Both the position numbers and the translations under genes were made by a program. Below the pieces are notes generated by a model. That model was given only the letters and a program-made list of their open reading frames with translations, did not search any database and had not been told where the DNA came from. This document shows, piece by piece, positions 35,850 through 48,699 of a stretch of DNA of 64,000 nt. The stretch's first letter is position 1; each line of letters opens with the position of its first letter. This stretch comes from Taenia hydatigena. Taxonomy: Eukaryota > Platyhelminthes > Cestoda > Cyclophyllidea > Taeniidae. The stretch lies in the NCBI GenBank assembly GCA_036345935.2, contig JADWOT020000008.1, positions 6,962,156-7,026,155 of the forward strand, in the 5' to 3' direction.

Positions 35850-38800
35850 ATCCCCACGCACGTCGGACGCCTCAGCCCTCAAAGCCGGAACTTGAGGAAT
35901 TTTTTGAGTCTGTCCATGAGCGAATGAAAAGGTGTGCCACTTGATCATCTTGTCGTAGTGCTATTCCTTTTTGCTTTTAACCATGTTTTATTCTAAAGAA
36001 GTAAAATTCAAGAAAGAGAATCGTATACTCAATGCAAAGTGCTATCCTCTGTCCTTGAAGTCACTGGTCTTGATGCATTGTGTTCCATATTTTAAGGTTT
36101 ATGGTGCCTTCGCTTCCTCATTTGAAATTGTGAGGCTTTTTACTGCTCAAATTTTAACCTACTTGGTTCATTTCTGGGACACATAAATTTATCAACTGTT
36201 AGTGCAAATGTGATTATATCCACATTTTCGTTGAATTTGCGGAGTAGTCTGAGCAATACTACTTTTTATATATTGTCCCTTTTCAGTGTCAAAAGGTGTA
36301 ATATAAGAGGGCGAATGCCTAGGCCGATTTCTGGTGCGGCTTTGGAGGTTAGAAAGCAAGTGGATGGCATGGATGAAATGTAACTGGGTCAAAATGCATT
36401 CTAGGTAGTACGTAGACTCACATGTGCCTAAATTGCGTAGGCACTAACTAGATATGAGTGTGAAAATCCAAGACTCACTTGTTTTTTGCATTTTTTCCTT
36501 GGGTATTAGCTGATAGTCTGAAGTATGAACTCGTTAAAACCTTCGTGGGAACTTGGATCGCTTGAATCGTTTAATCATGCGAATTCGGTATCTCTTTCTC
36601 TCTCTCTCCTACGATGGTTTCCTACTAATATTTTGAAGGTGCTAATACAATACCATCATGACCATGTTATTTCTAGGCTTAAATACTTCTATTTAAATGG
36701 GGTTTGTTTCTAGTTGGAGAAATTTGGTGTTGGATCTCTGGTTGACTATTAGGGTTTACCTCCATTACACCAGGTACCTATTGGTACCCATGCTTCCTGT
36801 TCATTTTGTACGCTAATCACCAGATCGGTATATTTCTTCAACTTCACTTTATTTGGAGGTTAAGTTGCAACTCACCCACCTCTATGGTTGCTGCTTATGC
36901 AATTGCAGTTAGGGACTAGATAATGAGGAATCTACTGAAATTTGTGCCATTTTTGACTCCACAGACGGCACATCGCCCAAGCTTTCCAATCCTGCTGTTA
37001 TTGAGCTACCGTTGCTTAAATTAGACTTTCATCCCAATTTTTCATAGATGGACATGAAATCATTCTGTTAACCCTAAGGTTTGACTATTTCTTATATGCC
37101 CGAAATTAATGCTAAATTTTTCCAGTAATTAGTCCACAAGCCTTTTAACGGTCTTAGACGTGGAACTAAACAACAGGATTGTGTCGCAATGAGTTCTCAG
37201 GTTGAATGTTTCCGCACTCCAAAGCTCTAGACGATCAATGCTGATAGCCTCGTTGAACCGAGTTCCAGCTTATGCGCCGTTTCACATTGCCCTCCTATGG
37301 AGGGAGAGGAAGAGAGAGAGCGTGCAAGCGAGCAAATTTAGCGTAGGCCCTTTGGAGCAGCAAATATTCTCATGGCGTTGGTAATTATCAAACCGACTGT
37401 AACAGTACATCACATTTTTACCCTTTCAAGCTGCTCTACTGACATCTCGTCACTGGCTGTAAACTATTATTTTCCCTCGTTTGGCACGCTTGCATTCACA
37501 TAAGCAAATTAGAGCAAATAATGAGGATTAATTATATTATCACAAAAGCTGTGTGAGTGGGCACTTCGAGGCTATTCGCCAACCATAAACCTGTTCGCGG
37601 CTAGCGGTTTAGACGCATCGCCCTCGCAACAACCAACCACACAGCGTGTCATTTGAAGTTGGCATTGACAGCTCTGTGTGGTTGAAGGTGTTAGTAACTC
37701 ACTGGGGCTTATCGTCGATAAAATTTCACGTCGGGTGTCTCGCTCTATTTCGTCTGCTGAGATCATGTCATTACCTCCCTATCATCATGCCTACGTGCTT
37801 TTAGAGGTCTTTTTTGAAGCATCACGAAAATGACGTTACCTTAGTGCACTTTTTCAATGAGGAAACTAAGGCAATTAACGAATCATTTGGAAATTGTGTG
37901 GACAAGGCTTTTTGATAGCCAATCGCGTATTGTGATGCCCAATAACAACTGCTACCGGTTCAAGGGTGAAAAGGCTAATTCCATTTATTTCATAAACATG
38001 GCCAAAAAATGCTTATGTAGCCCTTTCTTGTCAAACTGTACCAAATGCCTCAGTAGACTGTTTGTCCCGTTGTGTTCGAAATGGAACTACTTTCAGTCTG
38101 GATGTCCGCTTTTAGCAATGTCTCAGATGAGTGGTTTTATAGGAACTGGTTTTAAGAGTATTCCATTGAATCAATCAAAAAATGGGCAATTTTGACTATT
38201 TATGCTGCTCCTTGATTGGTGAATCATTTGTGGGTTACTGAATGAAATAGTGAGAGGCGCTAAATTAGGTTGGGTGAGGACCATGCTTTTGAATAAGCTA
38301 TGCATAATAAACCAGACTGTTTTCCGCTTTTAGATTGAATCGTTGAGGAAATAAAAGATTTAAAAGCTTTACCTTTATTTTCAGTTTGGCGATCGCCCAG
38401 AAATCCTACAGGGCAAGAAACGATAAGGAGCTTTCGGTTCAGCCTGGAGAATTTTTTGAGGTAATTGCTTACTTCAACAAATGCACTTCTGTTTACCTAA
38501 GTAAAAAAAATACAACCTAAGTCTCAGTAATGATGATGACAATTCACATAGGCAGACCCACCCTTTCTAATACTTGTTTGTAGTCGTGATCTTTGAATTG
38601 GCATTCCGATGAGCCCTCGAATAGATAAATGGATGACTTACAGCCGTGGTTGTACCGTTTGCAAGATGAATTGCACAGTTGTTGAGGCTACTTCTTTGAT
38701 CCCTTAGGCACATGACAATCCTCCTGTCACTAATAAGATCAGCACCCCACAAATGATAGGTTCTTAGCATGTGGCAAGTTTGAACTTATGCCTTATATTG

Positions 38801-41444
38801 ATAAAGCAGTGAAATTCGGCAACATTTGACCACTTTGGTTAATGCCTAGGCGGCAGCACGGTTCCGATACCCGTGGTTCATGGTGTTCTAGTGAAAGTGA
38901 TAAAGATTTCACTCTCCTAGCCAGTCTGCTTGACGTGTTGGTGATGTAAATCACTCAAGGTTAGGTCACTTTTTAACCTATGAGAAGTATCTTGAAGGAA
39001 CTGGTTTGCCAATATGATTCGTCTGGATGAAACTTTTTTAGCTAATATAATTGTTATTCATTTCACCCTCCTGTTCTACCGATTCCTACTAAGGTGTTGT
39101 GCTGTTAAAGCTCTCTCGTATTCGATGAGGCCCACTGCAATTTCATATTGGAAACTAGTGGACTATATGCCAATTAAAATTTTTTTTTCTTGGTGAGAGA
39201 AGTGGAGGAGCCTGAATTTAATGAGACATTTTTTTAGCAAAATGAATTTGAAGCACCCTCTTCGAATAATTCTCACTACGCAAAGGAATTTGTTGGGAAA
39301 ATATGAGGAATGGCAGTGAGGCATTTTAATTGAGACGTCGCTTTGATGGAGTGCGCTTCTTGTCACTCAACAGTCATTGGGAGCGCAATTATTTTGTTAA
39401 TTATAGCTTTGAAAAGCGATTGATATTTCTTCGCTAATTGGTTGATTTGATTCATTTGAATGCAAATAACTTCCAAGTAAGTAGCATACTCTGTACTTGA
39501 TGAGGAGTTTGGGGATTTGTTGTCGGTTCATGCATTGCCAAGCCAATCGTGGGGCCCACAATGCCATGTAAGGGATCACCCACGTCAGGTTTTAACTGTC
39601 TCCATCTCTTCATTGGGCACTGAAAGGTTGAAATTCACCTTGAGATTTTATAACATTGTTTTCTGCTTTTTTTGGATTTCGACAATAGTTCATTTGAATA
39701 AGCTTCATTTAGTAGTAGTTCGGTATCGTAGGATTTTTTTACCATCTTTCTAATCACATTTTATCAGAACTAGAATTTAATCTGAACGTAATGTATTAAT
39801 TAAATAACTCACTAGTACTTCAAAATCAGTAAAGCAGCTTGTGTTTCTTGATGTATTTAATATTTTCTCAACTTATTGTCAATACGCCTGATCCGAAAGA
39901 AGACCAGTATTTACTTGCAGACATATTTTTAGCAAATTTTTAATGCACACTTACTCAGCCTTCGAAAGCTTTTCATTAGAATATATGGACTTCACCAAGC
40001 GGCAGTACTCCTTGTCATTAGTTGTACTCTCAAATAATCCAAAGCATGTGACTTGTGATTATGCAAAGTTAAGACGCATTCGGAAAGAGCGAAAAGATTG
40101 AATTCTTCAAGTCGAAGTCTAATTAATAAAAAATAAACCCTTTTTGCAAACAGATAGTTGAATTTTTCCTTATTAAAATGAATTTGATAACGCATCGCAT
40201 CTGAAATTCGGCTTCAAGTTGCGCTTTTACTGATGTCAAACCACTTGACATCTTCAGGCATTAACAATATTGAGTGAAGAAAATGCATTAATTGTTTTAC
40301 ACCCCTCCTGCAGGTTTTGGATGACGAGGGCTCTTGGTGGTGCCTACGAGCCCCCTCCGGTCGCACGGGGCACGTCCCAAAGACGCATCTTGAGATTATT
40401 CCAAATCCCACTAGGGAGGCCGAACGCTTCAACGACCAACCCATTGATCCTATTGTTGTGAAGGTACCCGTAATAGTCAAGGCCTCGGTTCAACATCAAG
40501 AAGTTGAAGAGAAGGTTAAGTCTAGTGCTCCGAAAAAGCCGGCCACACCACCACCCGTCGTACCGCCACCAGAGCCAACTCCACCACCAAAAAAGCCCGA
40601 ATCGCCGGCTCCTGCACAGAGCGAACAGAAAGCCGCTCCTGTGCCGCCCCCTCAGCCCCTCTTCCCTCCTCCAATGAGCTACCATGATAGACCACCCTAC
40701 CATACGGTGGTGAAGGAGGTCATTCGGGAAGTGCCGCCTTATCGCCACTATCGTCGTGCAAAGTCGAGGCACCAGAGCAAACGGAACCTATCTCCAGTGT
40801 ACTCCGACGGATCGAGCTCCTCTTGCACTTCCAAGACCAGTTCATCTTCAGGCGTAGCCTCGTGGATCTCCGACGGTGGGTATGAGAGAACGATTCAGCG
40901 TCAGCCACCTCCCTCTCGACCTCGACGTCCGAAACCACAATCACACCAACAACGCTCTTCTCATCGTTCCGTGCCTCAGCCTCTGAAATCTCCGGAACCG
41001 TCGACACAGTCACACCACTCGGGACAATGCTGTCATAGCGGAGCTAGAAATTCAAACTGTCGGTACAGGAGCGTGTGTTGCTACTCGTCAGCTCGTTCAC
41101 GAGCCCGGTCTTCAATAACGGATATGTCACACCGAGGTTCGAGTAAAAAGGAACAATCACAGCAGGCCCAACAACAACTGCCACAACAACAGCCGCAACA
41201 ACCAATGATAATTCTGCTTGAAGCACCAAAACAGGAAGCCCCACAGCCGGCTCAAGTGGTCGAGGAGCAGTCACTGGATGATTACTACGATCCTAACAAC
41301 CAGCCACAAATCTCAATTGTGCTTCCCCCCAACGCACAGGTCACACCCCAGCTGTCAGCCTACACCCCACTGCAACAGCCGCAGTACATGCAAGCGCCCA
41401 TGTACTACAACTGGTCGCCACAATACTACCAGGGCTATGCGTGA
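35850..41444 (+). CDS. SH3-domain protein resembling EPS8, three 3' exons (5' end missing)
   Basis: Exons 35850-35931, 38385-38460 and 40314-41444 join in phase. The first ends with PELEEFFESVHERMK and carries no recognised domain. The SH3 domain is split across exons 2 and 3: AIAQKSYRARNDKELSVQPG, then VLDDEGSWWCLRAPSGRTGH and VPKTHLEII. The closest match I can recall is the EPS8 SH3 (ARN-x-x-ELSV and LDD-x-x-x-WW), a scaffold linking receptor signalling to actin. Exon 3 then encodes about 340 residues of low complexity: poly-Pro segments (PPPVVPPPEPTPPPKKPESP), a basic Ser/Arg-rich stretch, Gln-rich runs and a Tyr-rich end (QYMQAPMYYNWSPQYYQGYA). The C-terminal SAM-like effector region of vertebrate EPS8 is absent. 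The first exon is the weakest call. Upstream exons, including any PTB domain, were not found. The identification as SH3 is firm; EPS8 kinship is an inference. Confidence 0.65.
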
Positions 41445-44400
41445 TGGAATGAGAATAGGGATTCCCTGACTTGATGGTCACTTTGCGAATTAACTTATCT
41501 CCTTTTTTTGTCTTCCTAACAATCTTAAGCAATTAATTTTTTTCTCAAGAAGTAACATGGTGGCACTTAGGGCTGAGATAACGTGTTACCAACCTGTGGG
41601 AAGTAATTTTTGACTTCAGTGGATGTAATTAGGTTGATGGAGTAAAACATCCTTATTTTCTTCAACGCTTTTATAGTTTATTCAACTGTGCTTTAGATTA
41701 TCACCTGGTATCTCCATTGGCTTCCTTGCGAAGAGGCATCTAAGTTAGATTTGCACCTCTGTCTCCTTTTATACTTACTGAGCAACCTTACTGCTGCCAC
41801 AGTAGTAACGTAGAAAGGTTTAAAGAATCTGGGTCCAGGTCCAGTCGAGCAAAAGTAAAGGTCAACAGCTAGAGACTAAGCCCTTCTAGGTAATTGGATT
41901 TTTTGAGGTCCTGTATATCACAGTTCCTGGCAGTGAAGCTGTGGAAAAGAGCTCTTGTAAGGTAGACATGTTTGGATCCACCTAGCAGCAAAATCACCGG
42001 TAAGACTTGGGTGTCGGGTTGCAAAGTCATCAAATTGAATTGCAAATGTATTTGAAATTTCATAAATTATTAGTGATTTGAGGTTTCAAGAAATGGCCTA
42101 TACTAAGTTAATATTGAAGTGTAGAGCTGGCTTAATACAATTTTGCTAAAAATACTTTGCAAAAATGTCACTTTGATGGGTAGCTAGTGGATAAATTTTG
42201 GTATTGGTACACGTATTTATTACTGCTCATTATAATCTTTCAATGACAGTGAAGGAGGAATGCAGTGCTCATCACTGAGTCTTCCTTGCAGACCAAAGGG
42301 CTCATAAACTCCGGGTTGAAAATGCGATTTCGGCATAGAAATTGACTTGAAGCTGCTCGCATGGCCTGGTCATCAGACCGCTCACCGGAGCTGCAATGAC
42401 GGAGCTCTAAGTGGCCCATTATCAAACTTGAGAGTTAATCGAAAGATCAAAGCAGTACAGAGATCCTTTTCCTTTTTGAAGGTCGTTCTCACTGGCCATC
42501 CATCACAACATTGTCAGCTTCGTAAAGAAGTTCCCACTAGCCACTCATTAAATTTGTGTGCAACAAATATGCTTAATTACAGCGTTACGCATCATTCTTA
42601 AAAATTCTATCGGACCTGAAGTTTTGCCCTGTATGACTACATCGGTAGTTGTGGGAACATTAGCATAAAAGCATAATGTGGTGGGAGTGAGGTTTCATAC
42701 CCAGTTCTCATTACTACCTTGCTCTAGCTTCGGCGCTGTCCAACCATACCTATCCCGATCTTATTCAGCTAGTAGAGAGATGAAGAGGGTATCACGTGTG
42801 CACTTAATTGGCATCTTCAAAAAGTTTTCGCAGCTAACTTGTTTTCATAAATTACGGCTAGCGTTGCCTTGATTGCTAATAGCATTACTGCAGACCGAGG
42901 GACTGCGGCAGTTGCCGAAGGTGGACACCACTTTCGACCCTTCCCCTAAGGGTCATCATAGATTTATTCATCCGCTGTACATGTCTTTCATCCATCAAGT
43001 TAAGGTTTAGCAGACAAGAATTGAAATCAATTTGACTGTTCTTTAGAAACGATTTTGTCTTCCATTGCTAGTAACGTAACACTCAAATTTCTTCTGGGAG
43101 GCATATTGGCATAATACTAGGGTGGAATGAGTATTGTCGACATAAGTAAGACCTGGGGAGAGGGCTATCTCCGTGGTTCGGAGGCCATACAGCCCATAGG
43201 AAGCACAGATACGGAAGCCTTAGGGAACCGCGAAAACAAAGCGAAAAGTTGAAGTTGAAGTTGTTGATGAGGGACGATTTATAAGTTGTTTATAAATGTA
43301 GATTGCTTAAGGTAAAACGGACTATTTTTCATATTTAACCATGGATATTCAAGCCTAACTAACACAGAGGATCCTGGACTGCGTCGCGTACGATATACAA
43401 GCGGAAAGTTCAATAAATTCCCACAGATGGGATAATTTCAATCAACCTTTTTGATTGCAAAATTGAAAGTTAAATTACATGCTTTAGCTTCTCTATGAAT
43501 GCGAATTCTACAATGAATGCACTAAAGGAGTGGCGAAGGAACTATTAAAAGCGCCTCAAAAAAGCATAACTCTCAGATCCACTCTCCAATTCAAACTACT
43601 GCGGGCCCAAAAAGCGGTGCATTAATTGCCCCATAGATAGCTATAAATGAGGCATTTTGTTAGGTGTGAAAGAGATGTCATTAAAAGGTGGTGAGATGAA
43701 TAACTTCGCCGGTGGGGTGGTTTGACACTCGTGTGCACACAGCGCATGCATTGATGGAGACGATTTCACTTACATCAAGAATACGAGATTGATTGCAACA
43801 AGGAATCGTGTTTTGTCATAGGATTAAATTCGAGGCAAAGTAATGGCAACAATTGGTCGATAATTCGCATTATCATTATTTTTACTGTCTTGAGTATTTG
43901 TGTAGTCCACCCACCAACATGACATCTCCTATGCTTATAAAAGCCTCAAACAGTAAATTCGCTAGCATATTTCTGAGAGAGTCATCATTAGCATTCAAAA
44001 TTACTTTATTTGTGCTGATAGTAAAAATTCGTTATAAATCAGCGAATAGTATAGTTCATAGAAAGAGAAGCATGAAGGGTTTTGAACTGACAGTTCAAGT
44101 GTAGCAGAAAATCACAAACAAAGTGTCAAATGGTTAATTTATCAATTAGTGCAAATTGGTCTTTTATGTTACATTAAGTGCCATAATAAAGGTAATGCAT
44201 TTATTGATGACATGTGCCTCAGTCTCGGTTGGAGGGGATTGCACACTTGAGGCAGAAGATGAAGCAATGGAGGCACGAACTATTACCGTGTGGTGCACAT
44301 CCACTCAAGTACGCAACGCCCCATCAAGTTACATTCGACTCTTAATTGTGGTGGCACAGCTCATGCTTAAAGCTTTTGATCTGATCCTCCTTGCATCTCA

Positions 44401-44477
44401 AATTCATTTTTTAAATAATTAACCGAGCAAAAGGTGTTACCTACTTAGCCTTGATTTGCGTGCAAGGTCATTTTGTG

Positions 44478-44650
44478 TTGCCTCGAGACTTCCTTGAAGA
44501 CAAACGAAGGCAAAATACTCAGACAGAATGTATACATTCGACACACTGTGAAAATTGGGGCTGCTGGCATGGCTTAGCAAAAAATACAATGAAAGAGCAC
44601 TTAAGTGACCTACAAACCAAAACCGGGAGTTAAGCAAACAGCCAAGATAC
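44478..44650 (-). repeat. Diverged LTR-like repeat copy
   Basis: The plus-strand order 'cctcgagacttccttgaagaca', 'tgtatacattcgaca', 'gctgctggcatggc' and 'accgggagttaagcaaacagcca' matches, in the same order, the copies at 45365-45540 and 61952-62140. Central GC-rich core sequence is partly deleted. It belongs to an older subfamily ending CTCGAGGCA rather than GGACGCTACA. Confidence 0.5.
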
Positions 44651-44689
44651 TACATACTGTCGTACCGACACTCCCCTTGATCTACCTCC

Positions 44690-45120
44690 CGCGTCAACCA
44701 TCGCAAAGTAATCACTGTTCTACGGAAACATCCGCAAGCCAACTACGCCAATCATCGGATTTCCGCACATTTGAGAAGATATTTGATCGCAACGCTCCTG
44801 ATTCCTCTTAACAATACCTTAGATCTGTAATTTCGTCCCTTATAAGAACTTGTATCAGTGAAGGGAAGTTGTACTGGCCATCACACGTCTCTATAGGTGG
44901 TTACAGGAGCACTGGCTTAAAAGCAGTTATGTAAAAAAAGGACTGGACTGGGCAGTTCCGTAGAAATATGATTTTGCCTGCATCGCTCATTGCTGCTTTT
45001 TTATTCGGTTCAGTACTGTTCGGGCAAATCTATCCGACCCCATCCAGCAGTAGAGAAGTGGAGAGTGTATCGTGTTATCACATATTTGATATTTTCATGC
45101 GAGAACGTTAGACAGCTTTG
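44690..45120. repeat. Dispersed repeat family 3, copy
   Basis: Blocks match about 33120-33520 (interrupted there by a solo LTR) and about 2900-3130. For example, 'catttgagaagatatttgatcgcaacgctcctgattcctcttaacaa' has a recognisable counterpart at about 33130-33180, and 'ggccatcacacgtctctatagg' has one at about 33433. No intact open frame remains. Confidence 0.4.
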
Positions 45121-45364
45121 CAAAGTAATTTTCGAGATGATTCACGATTAATGGCGCTTCACTTGCAAACTGCTTTTTTGCAAACCAAGTGAGTAGGTAG
45201 GTTTCGAAGAAAGGCTTCATTTTCAACCCCTTTGTCAATAGTTGTTGCAGACTGTCCCATCCTCGTCGTGTGCAATTCCTTCGCCTTGGCAAGGTGTATT
45301 CCCCATCAGGAGAAATCAGGATAGGCTTCTTAAGATCGGGTTTGCTTTTCTCTGCTACCAAAGT

Positions 45365-45540
45365 AGTGTCCCAAGGCTTCCTTGAAGATGGAAGAAGACA
45401 TAATGCTGGGACAAAGTGCACATACATTCGACATAATATAGAACTTGAGGCTATTGACACAACCTAGAAGCCGGCCCACCGAGAGAAGGTGCAATGGTGG
45501 AGCCCCTAGGTAGACCCCTTACCACGACCAGAAGTTAAAC
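45365..45540 (-). repeat. Diverged LTR-like repeat copy
   Basis: It shares the blocks 'aaggcttccttgaagatggaagaagacata', 'cacatacattcgacata', 'agaagccggcccaccgag' and 'gcaatggtggagcccctagg' with the other copies. The ends are too decayed to define termini or a target-site duplication. Confidence 0.5.
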
Positions 45541-47143
45541 AACCTTCCCAAAATGTCTTTCCTTGGAATGAGTGTTACAGATGCACCAGTTGAATAGTGA
45601 CAACGAGGGTCCCATGATTGTCCATAACTCTTTTCATTTTATTCAATGTACTACTTGGAGGCATTGATCGGAATTACATATGTGCATACAAGTATCTTTC
45701 ATCTAACCTTACCACCTTCTGTGATGATTTTTTAAACATTTATTGATTAGAAGAGAGAAATAGTATCAAGACTAAATGTGGTCTTAGACGTATTATACAA
45801 TTTTAAGACTGCATGGGAGTGGATATTTGGGTGTGCCTGATTCGAAGAAGAGCCTAGAGCGCGCAAGGAACTCTTGTACGCTAGCTAGACTGACGCTGTC
45901 TGACAGGCTCTCTGCAGCAAAAGCACTTACATTAAATTATTTCTGCTTGAAGACAACGTGTGAAATGTTGTCACGGCTTAAACCGGTGGAACCGAAATTC
46001 AATTCCTCCTCAAGGGCGCAAATTCTTTGGGAACATAAAAAATTGCTCCTCAACACATTTTTTTTGAAAAATTGTTTCCTAACTGTTACAAACTTGGATA
46101 GTGGCAGTACCTTCCATTTTCAAACAAAAATTAGGCCTAAAAACCTATGCCAGTTAAATTTTTAAATTGATTTAAAACATACTTTTAGTTCTACGACAAA
46201 CATAAAACAAATTATTGTAAACGCCTCAATTGTAGCACCGTGAGGCTTCTCAGAAGACAATGATCTCGCAATGGCTCGTCCCAGAGGCCAGCTCACCTAA
46301 GTGACTCCTTTACCCAAACCAAAAAGTAAACAAACAACCAAGGCATCAAACCACAATTTATAGTGTTCTAACTTGTATGCAGGCAATTATTTCCGTTTTA
46401 TCCTGTGCTAACCATTTTGAACAATTATACAAGCCAATCACTCTCCTAAGAGAAATTGAACAATGCTTGAAATTTATAGAGGAACGCTGCATCGAATACG
46501 CCATTTTCTCTGTCGGCTTTGTTTAAAGCATATAACGACGATGTGAGAAACTAGAGCCCCGCCATCGTGCTATTGATGGGCGCCATGCCGCCGGACCATG
46601 TTATTTGCCCCTAAGCCATTCTGTACGTAGGCAATGCATTTTGATTTAAAGGAAGACTCGAGGTGCTCCATTAATGACTAAGCCTCTTGAGAAGGCATTT
46701 AATGTGAATTGAGAGCGATGCCATTACTTAAGATTTGACTCTGAGTGATTAAATATTTTAGGTGAAATCAAATTCAAAGCAGACGACGGTAAAAAGTACA
46801 CATTTTCCAACATTTAAAGTAGTAGGTTGCACTAAACATGAAAAAAGGATGAAATTGACCTGACTAGTCATTCAACATGGTATTGAGGTGAGAAGCAATC
46901 AATGATAAAGGCATAACAGCAGAGGGCAACAAGAAGAGATACCAACCTGCACGATTATCGCAGAAAAGGCATTTGCAGTGGGCTAAGGAGTAGCATTTTA
47001 ATAACCAATCGGCGTCCAAATGTCTGAGCATTTAGGCACATGATGACTCACCGATTGAAAATCGATATACCTCAATACCATTATAAAGCTAACTACAACG
47101 CTAAAAATCGAATGATCAGTTAGAAGTTTTGAGACAACTTGTG

Positions 47144-48505
47144 ATGGGAATAGGCAATGGTGATTGCTCTGCGAGCAAATCTGAGTCTAACGGCAGGCAA
47201 GAACAGACAGTCACATCGCCCTGGAAAATGTGGAAACACCTCATCCGGAGAAGGAGGGGCTCCATCGGCGGATTAGGCAAGCCAATCGAGACTCGAAACA
47301 CTGAAAATGCTAGTTCCTTAAGATGTAAAAACTTTGCCGTATCAGAGCTAAAAATTGTGAGCATATTACCCTATCTTCCCTGCAAGAGGGATTCTTCCAT
47401 GCACACTGAGGAAAGCATTTTGAGAAGAGAACATTTTAGTGTCCGTCAAAGGAAACCACTTGAAATATCAAAACCGGTTATCTTAAACCATCAGCCTCGT
47501 ATGTGTTCATTAATTGAGGCAAATGTGCAGGCAGGAGTAGTGACAGAGTCTGCATCGACACAAACTTTAGACGTGAGAGAAAGGAAAAGCATGAACTTAC
47601 TCATTGATGCCAGCTTCCAAACATATGAACAAATTCTAGAACTGGGAGAATTTCTGTTGCCGGAAGTCTTGCAGAGTGACCAGTCTTGTAAAAATATGAA
47701 AGGGGATAGTGGTAAGCAATCATATCCTGCTGATCCACCAAAAAGTGGTTGTGGCGATTGCCAAAGTGGCACTTCAAGTATTGAAAAATTCGACGATCAT
47801 ATAGGAGAGAATAGATGCAAGGGCACTAGCATAATGATAGCTGCCTTGGAGGAAGAATTGAATCGCATTACTGAATTGATGAAAGTCCGTTGCAACTCCG
47901 CCTGCAGTCCGAATAAGCGCAGAAGACTGGACTTTCGGTTTGGCCAACCCGCCGCAGACCAACATGGTTTCACCGAGGAAATGCTGCAGAATGCCACAAA
48001 TGATTTGATCAAAGAACTTGAACGAGTGCAAATTAGAAATGCTGGGGGGAATGAGGAACCTCTTCCACCTAAAGCTGAAATTGTAAATCAGCCGATGCTG
48101 AAAAGTGGTTTACCAAATACAGAGCACGATTGGGTCCTGACAGATGGCAAAACAAAACATCAAGACGGTTCATGTAGTGAGCATGGGTGCTTGAAGAGTC
48201 AGACTAAAAGTGGATCAGGGCAAACTACGGAAGCGGCTGTTATTCCCAAAACTCTGCAATTTAATCAGGAGTTTAATAAAGCAAAACGTCCAAAGGAAAA
48301 TTCAAAGTTAAATATACCAGAGAGTGAAGGCACTTTGGAGCCTGAAAAATTCGATTGGTTGGGTTGGGTTCGACAAGTCACTCATGACGAGACCTTGACA
48401 CCCCAGCAGAAAGACAGGGAATTGGACCACATTGTTAATGCCATGATAGAACGACAAAGCCGAAGAAACCCTGGTGGATCTAAGGCTGACAGACGTGTTG
48501 AATGA
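47144..48505 (+). CDS. Unrecognised single-exon protein, about 453 residues
   Basis: An uninterrupted frame from the ATG at 47144 to the TGA at 48505, followed by AATAAA at 48583, makes a complete gene or terminal exon likely. I do not recognise the family. The N-terminus MGIGNGDCSASKSE has a Gly at position 2 in a context compatible with N-myristoylation. It is followed by a Trp/Arg-rich basic stretch (PWKMWKHLIRRRRGS), a combination typical of membrane-tethered proteins (inference). Around residues 120-170 there is a pseudo-repeat of the form L-I-[ED]-A-x-x-Q (SLIEANVQAG, LLIDASFQTY) with an intervening SASTQTLD; TQT cores bind dynein light chain LC8 in other proteins. A leucine-rich helix (IMIAALEEELNRITELMKV) and a second (MLQNATNDLIKELERVQI) suggest coiled coil. 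The C-terminal WLGWVRQVTHDETLTPQQKD looks folded. Much of the rest is hydrophilic and probably disordered. Confidence 0.65.
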   Translation: MGIGNGDCSASKSESNGRQEQTVTSPWKMWKHLIRRRRGSIGGLGKPIETRNTENASSLRCKNFAVSELKIVSILPYLPCKRDSSMHTEESILRREHFSVRQRKPLEISKPVILNHQPRMCSLIEANVQAGVVTESASTQTLDVRERKSMNLLIDASFQTYEQILELGEFLLPEVLQSDQSCKNMKGDSGKQSYPADPPKSGCGDCQSGTSSIEKFDDHIGENRCKGTSIMIAALEEELNRITELMKVRCNSACSPNKRRRLDFRFGQPAADQHGFTEEMLQNATNDLIKELERVQIRNAGGNEEPLPPKAEIVNQPMLKSGLPNTEHDWVLTDGKTKHQDGSCSEHGCLKSQTKSGSGQTTEAAVIPKTLQFNQEFNKAKRPKENSKLNIPESEGTLEPEKFDWLGWVRQVTHDETLTPQQKDRELDHIVNAMIERQSRRNPGGSKADRRVE

Positions 48506-48582
48506 ATATATCTTTGTCAGTATAATCAGCTACCCAAACTTCAAACTATTTTACTTATAAAGTATAAATTTGTTTATAAATT

Positions 48583-48588
48583 AATAAA
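48583..48588 (+). other. AATAAA polyadenylation signal
   Basis: A canonical signal 78 nt after the stop of the single-exon unknown gene, supporting a real 3' end there. Confidence 0.6.
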
Positions 48589-48699
48589 CAGTTCTTCAGA
48601 TATTTCCCGAGTCGTCTAGAAGTACTTGATAGGACAATAGTAGGTACTTGTGCCATATTCCTGATCAACTTGTTTAAAACTTATGCTGAATACTGCAAT

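Larger units (their letters stand above)
41445..47143. other. Non-coding, repeat-bearing region
   Basis: It begins with the 3' UTR of the SH3-protein gene; no clear AATAAA was seen close to the stop. Old LTR-like copies occur at about 44478-44650, 45365-45540 and 46235-46345 in minus orientation. Family 3 sequence lies at about 44690-45120, with related blocks near 42720-42950. No supported gene was found here. Confidence 0.45.

Noticed and set aside
36922..37047. Open stretch on the plus strand between SH3-gene exons (EESTEICAIFDSTDG)
   Set aside because: An acceptor-like AG precedes it but no donor follows before a stop. The flanking exons 35850-35931 and 38385-38460 already join in phase without it.
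37202..37384. Open stretch on the plus strand after ttctcag (SSRRSMLIASLNRVPAYAPF)
   Set aside because: No similarity to EPS8-type central regions, and it is not needed to connect the adjoining exons.
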